A stretch of DNA of 64,000 nt, taken from the NCBI GenBank assembly GCA_963576725.1, contig OY755240.1:63098003-63162002 (forward strand). Direction: 5' to 3'. Origin of the DNA: Azorinus chamasolen. Lineage: Eukaryota > Mollusca > Bivalvia > Cardiida > Solecurtidae. The notes beneath the pieces were generated by a model. The model was not told where the DNA came from. It worked only from the letters and a program-made list of their open reading frames with translations, and searched no databases. A program made the translations under genes and the position numbers. Positions 53,170 to 64,000 of this stretch are shown piece by piece; the first letter of the stretch is position 1, and each line of letters starts with the position of its first letter.

Positions 53170-54415
53170 TTTACTGTACAGTGCTCCCTCTCTACAACGA
53201 CACCCTTTGGGATACGAATATTGTATGTGTTGTTCAGAGGGAGTTGTTATAGGGAGGGAAAATCAAACATAACTAGAAGTTTGTTTTTGTCACAAAAACA
53301 GATGTCTCCCCTTCCCATCCTCTTTCCAATACACAAGTGTAATGTCTGTAACTCCAAACTTATCAGGGTCTAATTTTAAGTCATCAGGGGAAATAAATCC
53401 AACATTATCAGGGGGAGACAATTCAAAACCCCGGGTACACAACAACACATGCTGGTCAACATTCCTGTGAAGTTTGGTGACTCTAGTACTAGTGGTTTCA
53501 GAGATACACAGGACACAAAGTAAAGTTTCTCTTATTTTAAGTCATAAGGGGCAGTAACTCCAAAGTTATCAGGGGGAGACAATTAAAAAGCCCAGATGCA
53601 TAACAACCCATGCTGGTGAACATTCCTGTGAAGTTTGGTGACTCTAGCCCTACTGGTTTCAGAGATACGTGCAGCACAAAGTTTCTCTAATTTTAAGTTA
53701 TCATATCAGGGGCAATAACTCAAGAAATTATCACGGAGAGACAATTCAAGAAACCCTGGTGCACAACAACGCATGCTCATAAACATTTCTGTGAAGTTTG
53801 GTGATTCTAGTCCTAGTGGTTTAAGAGATATGCACGTCACTAAGTAAAGTTTGTCTAATTTAAGTCATCAGGGGCAGTAACTCCAAAGTTAACAGGGGGA
53901 GACAATTCAAAAAACCCAAGTGCAAAACAACTCATGCTAGTGAACAATCCTGTGTAGTTTGGTGTCTATAGCCCTACTGGTTTCAGAGATACACACGACA
54001 CAAAGTTTGTATAAATTTAAGTGTTCATATCAGGGGCAATAACTCAAGAATTATCAGGGCGAGACAATTAAAAAAACATAGGTGCACAACAACTCATGCT
54101 GGTGAACATTCCTGTGAAGTGTGGTGACTCTAGTACTAGCGGTTTCAGAGATACGCGCGACACAATTGTTTTCTAATTTTAAGTTATCAGGGGCAATAAC
54201 TCCAAAATGATCAGGGGGAGACAATTCAAAAACCCCAGGTGCACAACAACTCATGCTGGTGAACATTCCTGTGACGTTTTGTGACTCTAGCCCAACTGGT
54301 TTCAGAGATACGCGCGACACAAGTTTGTGACGGACAGAAAGACGGACGGACGGACAGACAGACAACTCTGGCAAAAACAATATGTCTCCCAATAAATGGG
54401 GGAGACATAATTAGC
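53170..54415 (+). mobile_element. Tandem-monomer element of a second sequence family
   Basis: About seven monomers of 150-180 bp with CATCAGGGGCAATAACTCC, GGGGGAGACAATTCAAAA, GCACAACAACTCATGCTGG, CATTCCTGTGAAGTTTGGTG and TGGTTTCAGAGATACGCGC. The 3' end has a GACGGACGGACGGACAGACAG tract, GGCAAAAACAATATG and a hairpin TGTCTCCC-AATAAATG-GGGGAGACA. Design matches 30868-32495 although the monomer differs. The start is near 53275, where TTTTTGTCACAAAAAC precedes AGATGTCTCCCC. Confidence 0.75.
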
Positions 54416-54473
54416 TTGTTTGCAGATCCCCAGATAAGGTGTATTTCGAGAACTAAAACTGTTCTGCCTCAAT

Positions 54474-54540
54474 CAAACCCTATGTTGTGACATAGTGACG
54501 ATTCTAAAGAGTGGTCACAACATAGGGTTTGATGGAGGCA
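54474..54540. repeat. Type G hairpin
   Basis: CAAACCCTATGTTGTGACA and GTCACAACATAGGGTTTG arms with ATTCTAAAGAGTGG. Related hairpins are at 58436-58502, 59358-59432, in the arms at 27808-27870 and 29850-29910, and worn at 57285-57315. 54540-55008 holds nothing else recognised. Confidence 0.75.
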
Positions 54541-55009
54541 TAAAGAAAATACGATGGAAAAAGGTTGTTTCTTGAGCCTTGTTGTTTCGGAAACAGTGAC
54601 ATGCGTTGTTGTAAGGAGGGAATCGTTATTGAGAGGGCCGTTGTAGGAAGGGAGCAATGTATTCAAATACATGAAGTAGTACATAAAAATCAATGTCTGC
54701 TAATACCAACCATTTTTTTCTAAAGCAGTGTCTCTACATTTCTTTAAACAAATAAACACCACAGTCAATCAGCTGATTGAGTAATAAATTATGGACCAAG
54801 TGACGTTTCAGATTACAAATGAACAAAATTAGGATGGAACAACACTGCCAAAAAGGAATTACATTTATTAAACATGATAATATCTTTATAAAATGCTATT
54901 TACATTGCCGTGTGATTGTGATGTTCCCTTTAAATCAAAAGTAAATAGAAATATGGAATCTGGTTTTAGTCACTGAAGAATACTGACGCAAAGCTCTAAT
55001 ATTGATATA

Positions 55010-56318
55010 CAGTCGAGTCCCGGTTATTCGAAGTGCCGGGGACCAGCAATTCATTTCGAATAAGGCATGTGATTGAATAAGCCAAATAATCTTGAAAGTA
55101 TACGAAGGCTTCGTGTTGAGTCTAGAGACGGTCCCGATACCTACACATATATGGTTTTAAAGGAAGATTTCGGTTATTTAAGCACAAATGAAGAGCATTT
55201 TTGTCAAGAAATGTAATAAAAACAACTTGTTTGCGTCATAAACTGTCATTATATCAACAAAATTTACTAAATAAAAGGAAAACAAGTGTTATGCATAACG
55301 TAACTTACATGTACATCAATGAAATAAGCACAGCTAAATCCGAGCGAATATCACTACAGTAAAGAATCAGCATCGGCTTACACATGTGTGTACTGCAGTT
55401 TGGTCTGGGTGTAAACGTTTTAACATTATAAAAAGTTTTTTTTAAAAGATTTTTTTTAATACTAATGAGGCAATCATTAAAAATCATATAGGAGATCGTT
55501 ATCAGTCAATTTCCAGGTGTAGATATAGCACTGAATTGATTCCAAAAATGCCGAGTTTCTAAGCATGGTTTAGAGAGTACCCTGTGTAATTTTCACATCA
55601 TAACACATTTTGCTGTCGCAGGCTCAACACACTGCAGGTGGCTGACCTAATTCTGCCAAATAAAAGCATAAACACCAATTTCCTGTGTTGATTCCTGGGC
55701 TTCATGGTTCAGTAAAGTACACGTGTTTGTCTCATATGTAATTATCCTTTGACAAGGGTTACTCCTTGAAACAAGAAATGCTGCGCAGTTTAACTTCGAA
55801 CTTCAAATTAAAAATGGTAGAATTTGTGTGTGAAAAGGCCCTTTTCAAAATTTGTATTCTGGAATACAAGGATAAATATAGTTGGTTCAACCGCATAAGG
55901 TAAGACTTTATTCATAATCCTTTAATACCAAATTACTGAAAAAACCCTAATAATGACAATTAAATCATGAATCTAACACACAACGCAGTAAGGCCGAGTT
56001 TTACCATGTCGGTAATTACGATAAATTGACACCTTATTGTTTGACAGTTTTTTCAATATGGCGCCGATTGTCTGTGTTCGCTGGTCCTTAATCCATGTTT
56101 GTCTACACCTTCGGATTATAGGTGTGAAAATCAAAGGTAAACATTTACGCGGGACAAAATATGACTTCGAGTAAGGCCGGGTTTTCGGACGAGACGAATT
56201 TGAATAATCCAAAATATTTAACATAGAAATAAGAAGGATGGAGATCGGGACTAACACCATGCTTCGAATAACACCGGGTCTTCGGATGAGAGGTGTTTGA
56301 ATAACCGGGACTCGACTG
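55010..56318. mobile_element. 1.3-kb pogo-like element without transposase
   Basis: TIRs CAGTCGAGTCCCGGTTATTC (left) and GAATAACCGGGACTCGACTG (right, 56296-56318), TA on the left and CA on the right. Subterminal copies of TTCGAATAA and CCGGGTYTTCGGA words occur inside the right end. Frames of 60-95 codons within show no DDE or HTH motif I can identify. It lies just upstream of the second GNAT exon, so probably in its intron. Confidence 0.75.
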
Positions 56319-56422
56319 CAGTACTTTCCACCGGATCAAGGGGTTTTTAGATAACTTTCTTTATAACAAGCATCTATTTTGAAAATTTACTTAGTAATCC
56401 AACTTTATTATTTTCTTTTAAG

Positions 56423-57091
56423 GCGTTCGAGAGAGCGAGAGATGCTGCCAATATAACGGAAGGGAAGCTTGTTCTGGTCACTGAAGAATATTATGACGAT
56501 GCTCTGGAACTCATGAAAAACTTTCCACAAAACGAGCCGATCAGCAAGTCCATTGACTTACAATGGACATTAGAATTCGCTGAAATGTTTATGGCATCAT
56601 TTCGTGAACACCTCTCTCTGATGCTCATCAATTCAGACACAGGAGAGCCGATGGCATTACGCACAATACGCATTGTCCGTTCCAATCAGGAATTCGAGCC
56701 TGAAAAAGCTAAAGACATAGGTGTAAAGAAAATAATGGCTTTTATAAAATACTGCGACGAAAAAGCGGACTTTTTTGGACGAACAGGATCTGATTCCGAG
56801 GCGTTTCATTTCATGGGTCTCTGTACGGTTCCAAATTATCGACACCAAGGCCTGGCCACAAAAATATTTAATGTTGCGATACAAATGGTTAAATGCTTCG
56901 AACTGGAAAAAGTGTGCGTAAAGGGCGAAGGGACATCGAACTACTCCAAGCGTATTTACGAGAAAACCGGATTTGAGACTCTCAGTGACACTCAGTTCTC
57001 TGATTATATAGTAGATGGCGAACAGGTGTTCTATAATACTGGTGACCACAAGTCTATGAAAGTATATGGAATTACGATTAGGACAACTTAA
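56423..57091 (+). CDS. GNAT acetyltransferase, 3' exon (AANAT-like)
   Basis: The exon begins after TTTTCTTTTAAG with AFERARDAANITEGKLVLVT and is open for 222 codons to TAA. N-terminal EYYDDALELMKNFPQNEPIS is typical of invertebrate arylalkylamine N-acetyltransferase-like proteins. Acetyl-CoA motif A is VPNYRHQGLATKIF. Then KGEGTSNYSKRIYEKTGF and a C-terminal DYIVDGEQVFYNTGDHKS. The family transfers acetyl from acetyl-CoA to amines, in the cytosol; the substrate cannot be told. Paralogue of 17584-18258 on the opposite strand. The last ten residues (YGITIRTT end) differ from the paralogue. The upstream exon is not in evidence; substitution of the last exon alone as a retained duplicate is possible. 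Confidence 0.8.
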   Translation, partial: AFERARDAANITEGKLVLVTEEYYDDALELMKNFPQNEPISKSIDLQWTLEFAEMFMASFREHLSLMLINSDTGEPMALRTIRIVRSNQEFEPEKAKDIGVKKIMAFIKYCDEKADFFGRTGSDSEAFHFMGLCTVPNYRHQGLATKIFNVAIQMVKCFELEKVCVKGEGTSNYSKRIYEKTGFETLSDTQFSDYIVDGEQVFYNTGDHKSMKVYGITIRTT

Positions 57092-57294
57092 ACAGGCTTA
57101 GAGTCCGTGATTCATCAAATACAACCATTTACCTACACATTGTATAATACAACGATAGAATTCAAAGAATGTACAACGTGGCAGTCTAACAGAAATTCGG
57201 ATCTGATCTCCTGCAAGTCCCAGAGGTCCAGATAAATTAAAACGTTTTCGAGAATTTCTTCTTTACTTCTCCACCAACCCCTATATGACCCCTC

Positions 57295-57510
57295 TTCACA
57301 ACATAGGTTTGGTACAGAAATGACTATTTTACATGTACGGAACAAATTGCTTTGTTTCGTGCACAAAAGAACACCTGAGTAGAACCGCTGACCTACCGCC
57401 AGACAGCAGGAAGGTTTCATCACATGAAAAGTCCAAGTGCACAAGCCGGGATTCAAACAACAGCAGTGAGGGGCTAAATGAATGTCAGTCGAAGGCCATA
57501 ATATCTGGAA
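57295..57510 (-). repeat. tRNA-derived SINE-like copy, second
   Basis: On the minus strand: TTTGAATCCCGGCTTG (B-box-like), then GATGAAACCTTCCTGCTGTC, GGTAGGTCAGCGGTTCTACT and CAGGTGTTCTTTTGTGCACG, matching the body of 16440-16610. Confidence 0.6.
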
Positions 57511-57589
57511 CGATGGTTATTTATATTTTGCATAATAATCTAACCTGATATTAAGAATACTTTCCTGAAACACAGTTACATACTTTGAC

Positions 57590-58021
57590 TCTTTCCCTAA
57601 TGAACATTTATGCAATATTACATCACTTAATGAATATTCATTTGCTTAATTTTACAATGGAATACTTTCAAGGAAAGTCTTCTCTTAGACAAAAACAATT
57701 GTAAGATCTGGGTCAATGCTTATAAAGCTTTTTAATTGAGTCTGAGTTCGTTCTCAGATTTGGGCCTTTGTCTGAGTTCGTTCTCAATTTTTATTTGCTC
57801 AAATCGGACCAATCAAAAGCTTGAGAACTCAAATCTGACCAATCAAAAGCTTGAGAACGAACTCAGACTCAACAAAAAAGCTTTATAAGCATGGACTCAG
57901 ATTCCGCAGTTTCTGTCTGAGCCAACTTGTCCTGTGTTCATATGCCATTATAACAAATAATCTAATTAATATTCACGATGTCATAATTTCTTGCATAAAT
58001 ATTAATGGAGTAAAGTGTTAA
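57590..58021. mobile_element. Type E MITE with an exchanged hairpin
   Basis: The right half (GATTCCGCAGTTTCTGTCTGAGCC, TGTTCATATGCCATTATAA, AATTAATATTCACGATGTC, GTGTTAA) matches type E at 17240-17366. The hairpin is different: ATGCTTATAAAGCTTTTT plus GAGTCTGAGTTCGTTCTCA and complements (57713-57895), with an internal duplication of GAGTTCGTTCTCA and CCAATCAAAAGCTTGAGAAC. Confidence 0.75.
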
Positions 58022-58022
58022 G

Positions 58023-58056
<34 letters not shown>

Positions 58057-58081
58057 TAATAATAATAATAATATAATAATA

Positions 58082-58144
<63 letters not shown>

Positions 58145-58170
58145 TAACAATAATAATAATAATAATCTCC
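58022..58170. repeat. ATA/ATG trinucleotide microsatellite
   Basis: About 150 bp of ATA units with scattered ATG and AT slips, starting right after the TTAA end of the preceding MITE. Confidence 0.92.
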
Positions 58171-58174
58171 ATTA

Positions 58175-59600
58175 CCTCCAGATAAGGAGAGCATTCATAT
58201 AAATGGATACAAACAGTGCATTAGTGTATATACATATATAGTGAACAAACAAATGGTATGAAAGATCTGAAATGATTATGTGGTGTTGTATCCCTGTGTG
58301 TAGTTGTTTCCCTTTGGCGAAGCAAATACATCCAACTATACAACGACACATAGCTAAGTGTTATAACGAAAATGTTCAATCAGATCTACAGATAACGGTG
58401 CGTACTCAAATGCTTCATTTCTCAAACAAACCCTAAAATGTGACCACTCTTTAGAATCGTCTCTTCGATTCTAAAGAGTGGTCACAGTGTAGGGTTTGGT
58501 GGAGAAATAAAGTAGCTATTGTTGAAAATATTTTAATTTAAGCATCTTATCTGGATCTCTGTTTATGCACAGTATTGAATTGGTTTCGTAAGTAACTGTA
58601 TCTGAATTGGCAGTATCGAGTTGATACATCTATCATATGTCGGGCGCTCAGGAAATACACCAGACATGTTTTGTTTCCAGTATTGTAATCAGAATATTTT
58701 TACATATGTAAGATGGCATAAACAGTGGTAAATTTCATCCGTATAAATTAAGTATCCAAATAAATGTCCAGCGTGAAAATCCAAACCAAGTTCTGTAAAA
58801 AAATGTAGAACTAATAAATTATATAATTGTATTAGTGTCGGATTTCCGAACACACATCAAATTTGTGGCGGATGCCACTCACTGAATAAAATTACATTTT
58901 CCCGGGCGATGTTAATGCCGTTCGTAAGTAACCCCGAAAAGGTGCACACTTTTCGACTTAGAAACTAAACTAGAAATTGTTAAAATAGAAAGCTAGCTTG
59001 GTCACGTCCCTTAATGAACCGTGCACGCGACCTCTGACATGTTTTAGCGTAAACTAAGGGATCTGATAACAATAGGCCTATTCCAATTCCTACCGCGTGT
59101 TAATGTATGCATTCATACGTAATTTAGCTATCATCCCGTCAGCATGGTTTTATCTGGTCGATTTAACATTTATTACGCAAGATAAATGATCTGGATAACA
59201 ATTGTAAAGAAGGGAAAGCCATTAGTGTGCATTTACAGGTGTTACATAAGACGCGATCAACATGACAAGAGTGGATAAAATTTATTTAATCTAACCATGT
59301 ATCAGAAGTCCAGATAAGGTGCGTAAATTAACGCATGTTCAAGAACAGCTTATTCTTCACCAAACCAAATACTCTGTAGAATCGCATCGAAGAGACGATT
59401 CTAAAGAGTGGACACAGTATAAGGTTTCATGGAAAAATGATGATAATGCAACTTATGTTCTGCGTTAAATAGTTACTACGTTTGTAGGTTGGTCGCATGT
59501 GCAATATGGCTCCTGGCTGTTTGTGTTATATTTACTATTAGAATAGCTCTCTCTTAAGTACCTTGAAAATGTAGAGATACCTCGTTTATAAACACCGTTA
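58175..59600. other. Unassigned sequence with two type G hairpins
   Basis: Type G hairpins at 58436-58502 (CCACTCTTTAGAATCG / CGATTCTAAAGAGTGG) and 59358-59432. Between them, 58520-59340 is AT-rich without a recognised gene. Confidence 0.6.
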
Positions 59601-59616
59601 GTATAGAAGTATTCTC

Positions 59617-60087
59617 GACGTCTCATCATGATCCAAACTGTTTGTCAGTCTGTTTTTCTTTTTATAAAGCAATTTAACAAACACCCATTCTAAAACTTGA
59701 AGTAGGAGACAATGTGTCCAGCACTGACATGCTTAATCTTAATTTCAGGAACGGTAGGATATTGGAAAAGACATTTTACCAAAAAGGAAAGCGATGCATT
59801 TGACAGAATTTGTCAGGATCGACTGAAACAGTCAATTTTTAATTTTAGATACGATGCTCCTTCAACCCATACTCTATAAATATTCAGGCAGGAAATAATG
59901 GCATCATGAATATTGATTTTAAAAAACCCAAATATTATAATGGCACTATGAACAAAATAGTTTAATCGTTGCTAAAAGCAAACAGAACAGACCCTGATCA
60001 GACGGCTTCCGTAAAAGCCGTCTAATCTGGGTCTACTCCGTTTGCAAATGCGTAGAAATGCGTTTGTATTCAGTAAAATGTTAAACC
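59617..60087. repeat. Half type F hairpin and type E hairpin MITE
   Basis: GACGTCTCATCATGATCC and AAACTGTTTGTCAGTC at 59617-59650 is one arm of a type F unit. At 59875-60087 a type E element in reverse order has AAACAGAACAGACCCTGATCAG, GGCTTCCGTAAAAGCC and GGGTCTACTCCGTTTGC, ending GTAAAATGTTAA. Confidence 0.68.
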
Positions 60088-60089
60088 TT

Positions 60090-60970
60090 TCCACGTTGAT
60101 TTTTGAAAGTGGCACAGTCCATCAGTGTATAACAGAAGGGTCCATTCACTATGAAATAGTGACTTTTAAATAAGCACATGTACATACAGGTTGTGTAAGT
60201 CATTCTGGTAATCTTTTATACTGAACAATCTCACCTACCATAACGGACTTCTGAGTCCGTAACTTCTGACCATAATAAAATGAAAATGCCAGCAGTGGTG
60301 TGGGTGAGAATTTACACTATGAAGCCTTGAAAGTTTGAAGGCTATCATAGCGGAAAATGTTAACGTAACACAAATATTAGAAACTTTATTTTTTTTTCAC
60401 TTTTACAAATTTTGTTGTATCAATTATTCAAAAATGGCTGAGATGTCAATTTCGAAAATGCAAGTTTGTTTACTGAATGATTCATATTCGTGTCAGCGTC
60501 GTGAGAAATCGGGTTTGTACGATGTTTCTTTTATACTTTGTGTATTTACCTGTTAATGATAATAAAATTCAGATATCATCCAATAAATATGTATAATCGA
60601 AACAAAAACGGATCATTCACAGGTAAAATAATTATTTTAGTTGTCTTTGCTTCGGAGAAAATTTACTTTCATTTCCTAGTCTGTTTGCGCATGCTCAGTA
60701 ATTGTTCAGGGTTAGGTCTAAAACGTTGATCGAAGTGGTAAACTGCGGTGGGTGTCGGACTCGCGCGGACCAGAAAAATGCGTTTTAGAGGGGGGTTATG
60801 GTACATTACTTTAAAACCTATTTTTTATCATTTACAGCAAAATTAATGGGGGAAATACCTAGATTTTTGTTATTAAAACGTTTTATACCAGTCAAAGTCC
60901 GCGCGGACCACGGAAAAATCCTCCGGACTCGCGCGGACCTGACAAATGGGTGTAAGAGGGTTTTTATGTG
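60090..60970. other. Unassigned; direct repeat of a CGCGCGGACC word
   Basis: GGACTCGCGCGGACCAGAAAAATG at about 60758 and GGACTCGCGCGGACCTGACAAATG at about 60922 are direct repeats; AGTCCGCGCGGACCACGG lies between. The 60335-60556 frame has no recognisable domain. Confidence 0.5.
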
Positions 60971-60972
60971 TT

Positions 60973-63082
60973 AACAAGATGTGTATGTGAAACACTATAC
61001 TCCCTCGATATGATATGTGCAGCTTAATGGGGTACACATGCATGCCAAATATCAATTCTCTATCTCTAATGGTTCAAAAGTTATGGCAAATGTTAAAGTT
61101 GGTGACCTTTGACCATGAAGGATGACCTTAACCATGACATGTCACCCCTCAAACTTTGCGGCTTCATGAGATACACATGCTAACCGGTATCAAGGCTGTA
61201 TATCTACTGGTTCAAACGTTATGGCCAATGTTAATGTTGGTGACCTTTGACCTTCATAGATGACTTTGACCTTGACATGTCACCCCTCAAACTGAGCCAA
61301 ATGAGAAACACATGTATACCAACTATCAAGTCTGTATCTCTACTGGTTCAAAAGTTATGGCCAGTGTTAAAGTCGGTGACCTTTGACCCTGAAAGATGAC
61401 CTTGACCTTGACACGTCACCCGAAAACTGTGCAGCTTCATGAGATACACATGTATACCAAATGTCAAGTCTGTATCTCTACTGGTTCAAAAGTTATCGCC
61501 AATGTTAAAGTCGGTGACCTTTGATCCTGAAAGATGACCTTGACCTTGACATGTCACCCCAAACTGTGCAGCTTCATGAGATACACATGCATACCAAAAT
61601 ATCAAGTTTGTATCTACAGGTTCAAAAGTTATGGCCAATGTTAAAGTCGGTGACCTTTGACCCTAAAAGATAACCTTAACCTTGACATGTTTCCCCTCAA
61701 AATGTACAGCTTCATGAAATACACATGCATACCAAATATCAAGACTCTATCTCTATTGGTTCAAAAGTTATGGCCAATTTGAATTAGGTGACCTTTGACC
61801 CTGAAGGATGACCTTGATATGTCACCCCTCAAACTGTGCAGCTTCATGCGATACACAAGCATGCCACATCTCTATCTCTACTGGCTCAAATATTATGGCC
61901 AATGTTAAAGTCGGTGATTTGACCCATATGTTTGACCTCTGACCTTTAAGGATGACATTGACCTTGTCACCTCTCAAAATGTGCGGCTTTATAAAATACA
62001 TATGCATGCCAATTATCAAGTCTCTATCTGTACTGGCTCAGACGTTATGACTAATGTTGAAGTTACAGACAAACAAACAGACAATTTGACCTTTGACCCT
62101 GAAGAATTACATTGACCTTGACATGTCACCCCTCAAAATGTACATCTTCATGAAATACAACAAGCATGCAAAATATCAAGTCTCTATCTATACTGGTCCA
62201 AAAGTTATGGCAAATGTTACAGTCATTGATTTGACCCATATATTTTACCTCTGATCTTGAAGGATGACCTTGACATTGACATGTCACCCCTCAAAATGTG
62301 CGGCTTTATGAGAAACATATGCATGCCAACTATCAAGTCACTAGCTGTACTGGATCAAAAGTTATGACTAATGTTAAAGTTACAGAAATAGAAACAGACA
62401 ATTTGACCTTTGACCCTGAAGGATGACGTTGACCTTAAATGTGCAGCTTCATGAGATACACAAGCATGCCAAATATCAAGTCTCTAGCTCTACTGGTCCA
62501 AAAGTTATGGCCATTGTTAAAGTCGGTGATTTGACCCATATATTTGACCTCTGACCTTGAAGGATGACTTGACCTTGAAATGTCACACTTCAAAATGTGC
62601 GGCTTTATGAGATACATATGCATGCCAAAAAAAAGTCTCTATCTGTATTGGATCAAAAGTTATAGCCAATGTTCAAGTTGCGTTAAAGTTACAGACAAAG
62701 AAACGGGCAATTTGACCTCTGACCTTGAATGATGACCTTGACCTTGACATGTCACCACTCAAAATGGGATGCTTTATGAGATACATATGCATGCCAAGTA
62801 TCAAGTATCTATCTACTGGTCCAAACGTTATGGCCAATGTTAAACTCGGTAATTTGACCCATATATTTGACCTCTGACCTTGAAGGATGACTTGACCTTG
62901 CCATGGCACACCTCAAAATGTGCAGCTTTATGAGATACATATGCATGCCAAATATCAAGTCTCTATCTGTACTGGATCAAAAGTTATGGCCAATGTTAAA
63001 GTTGCTTACAAACAAACAGACAAACGGACAAACAGACAAACAGACAGACAGGGCAAAAACAATATGCCCCCCCCCCCCCATA
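60973..63082 (+). mobile_element. Tandem-monomer (pearl/Helentron-like) element, copy 2
   Basis: Begins AACAAGATGTGTATGTGAAAC, ACTATACTCCCTCGATATG and contains about thirteen monomers with GGTTCAAAAGTTATGGC, TGACCTTTGACC and GATGACCTTGACCTTGACATG. It ends with acaaacagacaaac repeats, GGGCAAAAACAATATG and a run of 13 C. The 3' hairpin partner is reduced to CATAAAA. Same ends as 30868-32495, so the boundaries are supported by two copies. Confidence 0.82.
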
Positions 63083-63104
63083 AAATTACGAGTCTGCAAT
63101 TTTC

Positions 63105-63425
63105 TCTTTTTGTGTAGCAATTTTTGCTTTCGGGGGATCACCTCCCTTCAGAATTTATAATCTTCACAACAACAGGTGTTAAGTGCTTGTGTGGCGGCAG
63201 TAAAACGTCGCCCCGTACTTCATTCTCAGCGTTGTTATACCTTCTGATCGTTCGAGATCGTGCATTTCAGTACATCTTGTTCTGAAAATTGAATACCGCT
63301 TAAGCCGGTGCTAGGGGCGTGAGCAGTGTTGCACATTCAATTACTGCTCATGAACCGAGTCTGTAAATTTTTTTTGTGCTGCAATTTTTGTTTTCGGGGG
63401 ATCACCTCCCTTCAGAATTTATGAT
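63105..63425. repeat. Dispersed repeat with flanking ~50-bp direct repeats
   Basis: GCAATTTTTGCTTTCGGGGG-ATCACCTCCCTTCAGAATTTAT at about 63115 and its near copy at about 63380 flank a ~215-bp segment that is the reverse complement of 19850-20070. Confidence 0.72.
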
Positions 63426-64000
63426 AGTTTCTAACATACACCTCAGCGTTGAGCTCATGTCAAGAATCTTGGCAAAACCAATAAAACTGGTAATACAGTT
63501 TAATTTCAGAGGATATTTGATGACTTATTTTCATGCCGCTTCACGCTTCGATTATTGCATAAATGTGAACAAAATTGAATGATATCTGCTCAATATTTCG
63601 AAAACAGTTTCTACAAACTGTAGATTCCGAACTTCTTATAAGGGCACTGAAATTATGTTATAACCTCAAAGGACACACAACCTATTGGGAAATCCCAGGC
63701 TTTCGATTTTCTTCTGTTGAACTGTCCACGAAACACACAAAACAATTTACTTTCTGTTTTGTACGGGAGTTAGTTTGAGCCAACTACAGGGGTATATGTA
63801 ATGTAACCGGATGTAAGAGAGTGCAACTGCAGGTGCTAAAGGGTACCGGTGCTGAATGAGACTCGGAAATAGTATTGCGAAAACACGGTAAATATGGAAA
63901 AATAGTCAAACAGGGAGAGCCACACACGGAATGACACCGCATCAAACACCATCTAACGAGAAACGGTAAAGCCACAAGACAAAACATAACAGGACGCATA
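63426..64000. other. No recognisable gene at the window end
   Basis: Short plus-strand frames (63376-63582, 63575-63778) and a minus frame (63784-63999) show no domain or splice support that I can identify. Confidence 0.45.

Noticed and set aside
54054..54408. Minus-strand frames of 60-112 codons
   Set aside because: They read across tandem monomers and the gacgga microsatellite, repeating ARISET with each monomer; not a gene.
55973..56339. Basic frame in the 1.3-kb pogo-like element as a DNA-binding domain
   Set aside because: RRCRQTWIKDQRTQ looks faintly HTH-like, but the frame is built partly from the element's subterminal repeats and lacks a recognisable CENP-B or DDE motif.

Overview
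This is a eukaryotic, animal nuclear window, most likely from a bivalve mollusc (clam). It has no operons, no long uninterrupted host genes and many nested repeats. It also has tandem-repeat mobile elements of a kind known from bivalves, and a Penelope-like retroelement of the Naiad type with in-frame TGA codons, a state reported from clams. No rRNA gene, convincing tRNA gene or CRISPR array was seen. The only host-gene material recognised is two exons of a GNAT (arylalkylamine N-acetyltransferase-like) family: one on the minus strand at 17584-18258 with a nonsense codon, one on the plus strand at 56423-57091 that is open.

Layout. 1-700: stacked hairpin MITEs. 762-14801: a mariner-like element with 35-bp TIRs, a TA duplication and a broken transposase, split by a 13.56-kb insert (941-14500). 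That insert has its own perfect 24-bp TIRs. It is built mainly of a ~287-bp satellite in two-monomer (~574-bp) higher-order form, a foldback element with minisatellite arms (8310-11640), a TTAA-flanked MITE, a SINE-like repeat and microsatellites. 14800-27500: many short hairpin MITEs, some with TTAA flanks (piggyBac-like), some with CAGT ends and TA flanks (pogo-like), plus the first GNAT exon and a ~1-kb foldback. 27553-30126: ~300-bp inverted repeats around a GC-richer decayed coding block. 30868-32495 and 60973-63082: two copies of a tandem-monomer mobile element (pearl/Helentron-like) whose monomers are dense in nuclear-receptor half-sites; 53170-54415 has the same design with a different monomer.

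35650-48553 is a nested stack: an old inverted-repeat element containing a SINE-like copy, a nearly intact Naiad retroelement (36355-39545, minus) and an 8.6-kb Ty3/Gypsy-type LTR element (39675-48301, minus). The LTRs differ at only two of 1476 positions, yet the element lacks protease, reverse transcriptase, RNase H and the integrase core, so it was probably mobilised in trans and recently.

Most interesting result: all three internal stops in the Naiad frame are TGA. Each lies where a cysteine would be expected (GIY-YIG zinc motif, CxC linker, RT N-terminal region), and a SECIS-like hairpin with quartet, apical AAA and helices starts at the TAG terminator. This supports a selenoprotein-encoding retroelement. 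Functions and families come from reading the sequence and from family knowledge; no database search was run.
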